Origin: Tannerella sp. oral taxon 808
GTDB taxonomy: Bacteria; Bacteroidota; Bacteroidia; Bacteroidales; Tannerellaceae
DNA length: 15,687 nucleotides
Assembly: GCA_002890585.1 (NCBI GenBank)
Contig: MIQB01000050.1
Location: 1-15,687 of the forward strand
Reading direction: 5' to 3'
Position numbers and translations under genes: made by a program. This document shows positions 14,947 to 15,687 of this stretch, piece after piece. How positions within the stretch are numbered: position 1 is the first letter of the stretch; every line of letters starts with the position of its first letter. The notes beneath the pieces are model-generated. The model was not told where the DNA came from. It worked only from the letters and a program-made list of their open reading frames with translations, and ran no database searches.

Positions 14947-14992
14947 AGATAAAGAGAAAGCCCCGCCGGCATGGATGATGCCGACGGGGCTT
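14947..14992 (-). terminator. Terminator of the tRNA-fMet gene
   Basis: A 15-bp stem (14958-14972 with 14978-14992) closes a 5-nt loop. Its only irregular pair is G-U when read on the minus strand and C-A on the plus strand, so it is tuned for minus-strand RNA. It is followed on that strand by CTTTCTCTTTATC. Confidence 0.82.
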
Positions 14993-15009
14993 AGCGAGTG
15001 ATTTGTTTG

Positions 15010-15081
<72 letters not shown>

Positions 15082-15099
15082 ATTCGTTGTTGACGGGTG

Positions 15100-15129
15100 C
15101 AAAGGTAAAAATGGATCCGTAGGCGCAAA
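15100..15129 (-). promoter_or_regulatory. Promoter of the tRNA-fMet gene
   Basis: On the minus strand TTTG (15126-15129), an 18-bp spacer and TACCTTTG (15100-15107) match the Bacteroidetes consensus. The -7 box ends 18 bp before the tRNA 5' end. Confidence 0.8.
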
Positions 15130-15214
15130 ATCTTTCAGCCTTTTTCGCTCGGACGGACATCGCACCCCATGCCCCCCATCAACCAATCCCCCCGGCGCGG
15201 CCTGTAGGCCTGGG

Positions 15215-15373
15215 GGATGATAGCCCAGGGCAAAGGGCACACCGGGTACACGCCCCATCCGCCGCGCGTCCCTCGTAGGGGCACCCCTTGTGGGTGCCCT
15301 CTGTGGTCTTTCCCCTGTTGTGGAGAGGGCACCCACAAGGGGTGCCCCTACAAACGCCCCGCATGTACCTGAG
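15215..15373. repeat. 159-bp repeat, copy A, with a perfect 27-bp hairpin
   Basis: Identical to 15529-15687 except for three base changes. Arms 15275-15301 and 15325-15351 are perfect inverted copies around a 23-nt loop. Each arm is itself palindromic (GGGCACCC/GGGTGCCC around cttgt). No gene is supported: the minus-strand frames that cross it appear in both copies because the DNA is duplicated. Confidence 0.9.
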
Positions 15374-15528
15374 GTTTCGCCTTCAGGCGGGGCAGGACAT
15401 CCACCCGGTATAATCATTCAACAACTCAACATGCCTCCCAGCGGCCCTACAGGCCGCGTGGGGGGGCACCATCGATCCGGGCTGTAGGCCCGGGGGACGA
15501 TAGCCCAGGGTGAAGCCCTGGGAAAGCC
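15374..15528. other. Intervening segment between the two 159-bp copies
   Basis: No gene seen. It contains GCCTTCAGGC, GGCCCTACAGGCCGC and CGGGCTGTAGGCCCG palindromes and one extra GATAGCCCAGGG copy (15500-15510), all of the dispersed families seen at 14321-14552. Confidence 0.6.
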
Positions 15529-15687
15529 GGATGATAGCCCAGGGTGAAGGGCACACCGGGTACACGCCCCATCCGCCGCACGTCCCTCGTAGGGGCACCC
15601 CTTGTGGGTGCCCTCTGTGGTCTTTCCCCTGTTGTGGAGAGGGCACCCACAAGGGGTGCCCCTACAAACGCCCCGCATGTACCTGAG
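15529..15687. repeat. 159-bp repeat, copy B, cut by the window end
   Basis: Offset of 314 bp from copy A, same orientation, three differences. Hairpin arms are at 15589-15615 and 15639-15665. It reaches the last base of the window, so the true length and copy number of the repeat are unknown. Confidence 0.9.

Overview
The window looks like a chromosome segment from a GC-rich member of the Bacteroidales, most probably near Porphyromonas or Tannerella. The genus is an inference. The evidence is TonB-dependent receptors with an N-terminal carboxypeptidase-regulatory-like domain, a surface-lipoprotein signal (Cys-Asn-Asp-Asp), two PepSY-type membrane proteins, Bacteroidetes promoters (TTTx - about 18 bp - TAnnTTTG), and A-rich leaders with little Shine-Dalgarno sequence.

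Left part (1-2495, minus strand): skp (periplasmic chaperone) ends in a good intrinsic terminator. It is followed by murI (glutamate racemase), whose stop codon overlaps the GTG start of an exported VanX/DdpX-type D-Ala-D-Ala dipeptidase. This is a cell-envelope cluster.

Middle part (3093-14159, plus strand): a metal/tetrapyrrole uptake locus. A promoter fires almost directly into a cobalamin riboswitch (3128-3444). Its aptamer carries an unusually large structured domain on the P3 hairpin, and a hairpin next to the start codon is the likely expression platform. Behind it lie a TonB-dependent receptor, a DUF4374-like surface lipoprotein and a PepSY membrane protein, tightly spaced. This is the gene order of the Bacteroides xenosiderophore system XusABC, but under apparent B12 control. 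A second module follows: an exported CbiK-type cobaltochelatase (resembling P. gingivalis IhtB), a siderophore-type TonB receptor and a second PepSY protein. Together the genes suggest capture at the cell surface, transport across the outer membrane, periplasmic chelatase chemistry on a metal or tetrapyrrole, and redox at the inner membrane. The substrate is not known from sequence.

Right part (14160-15687): no protein gene is supported. It holds AT-rich and GC-rich repeats, a 23-bp tandem array, an initiator tRNA-fMet with its own promoter and terminator (minus strand), and a 159-bp duplication built around a perfect 27-bp hairpin.

The most striking non-coding pattern is a set of five tandem arrays with unrelated sequences, all built from short palindromes whose centres fall every 20-23 bp (period 41-42 bp with two palindromes, or 23 bp with one). 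One of them (2621-3030) has 28-bp terminal inverted repeats and flips orientation in its middle, like a MITE.
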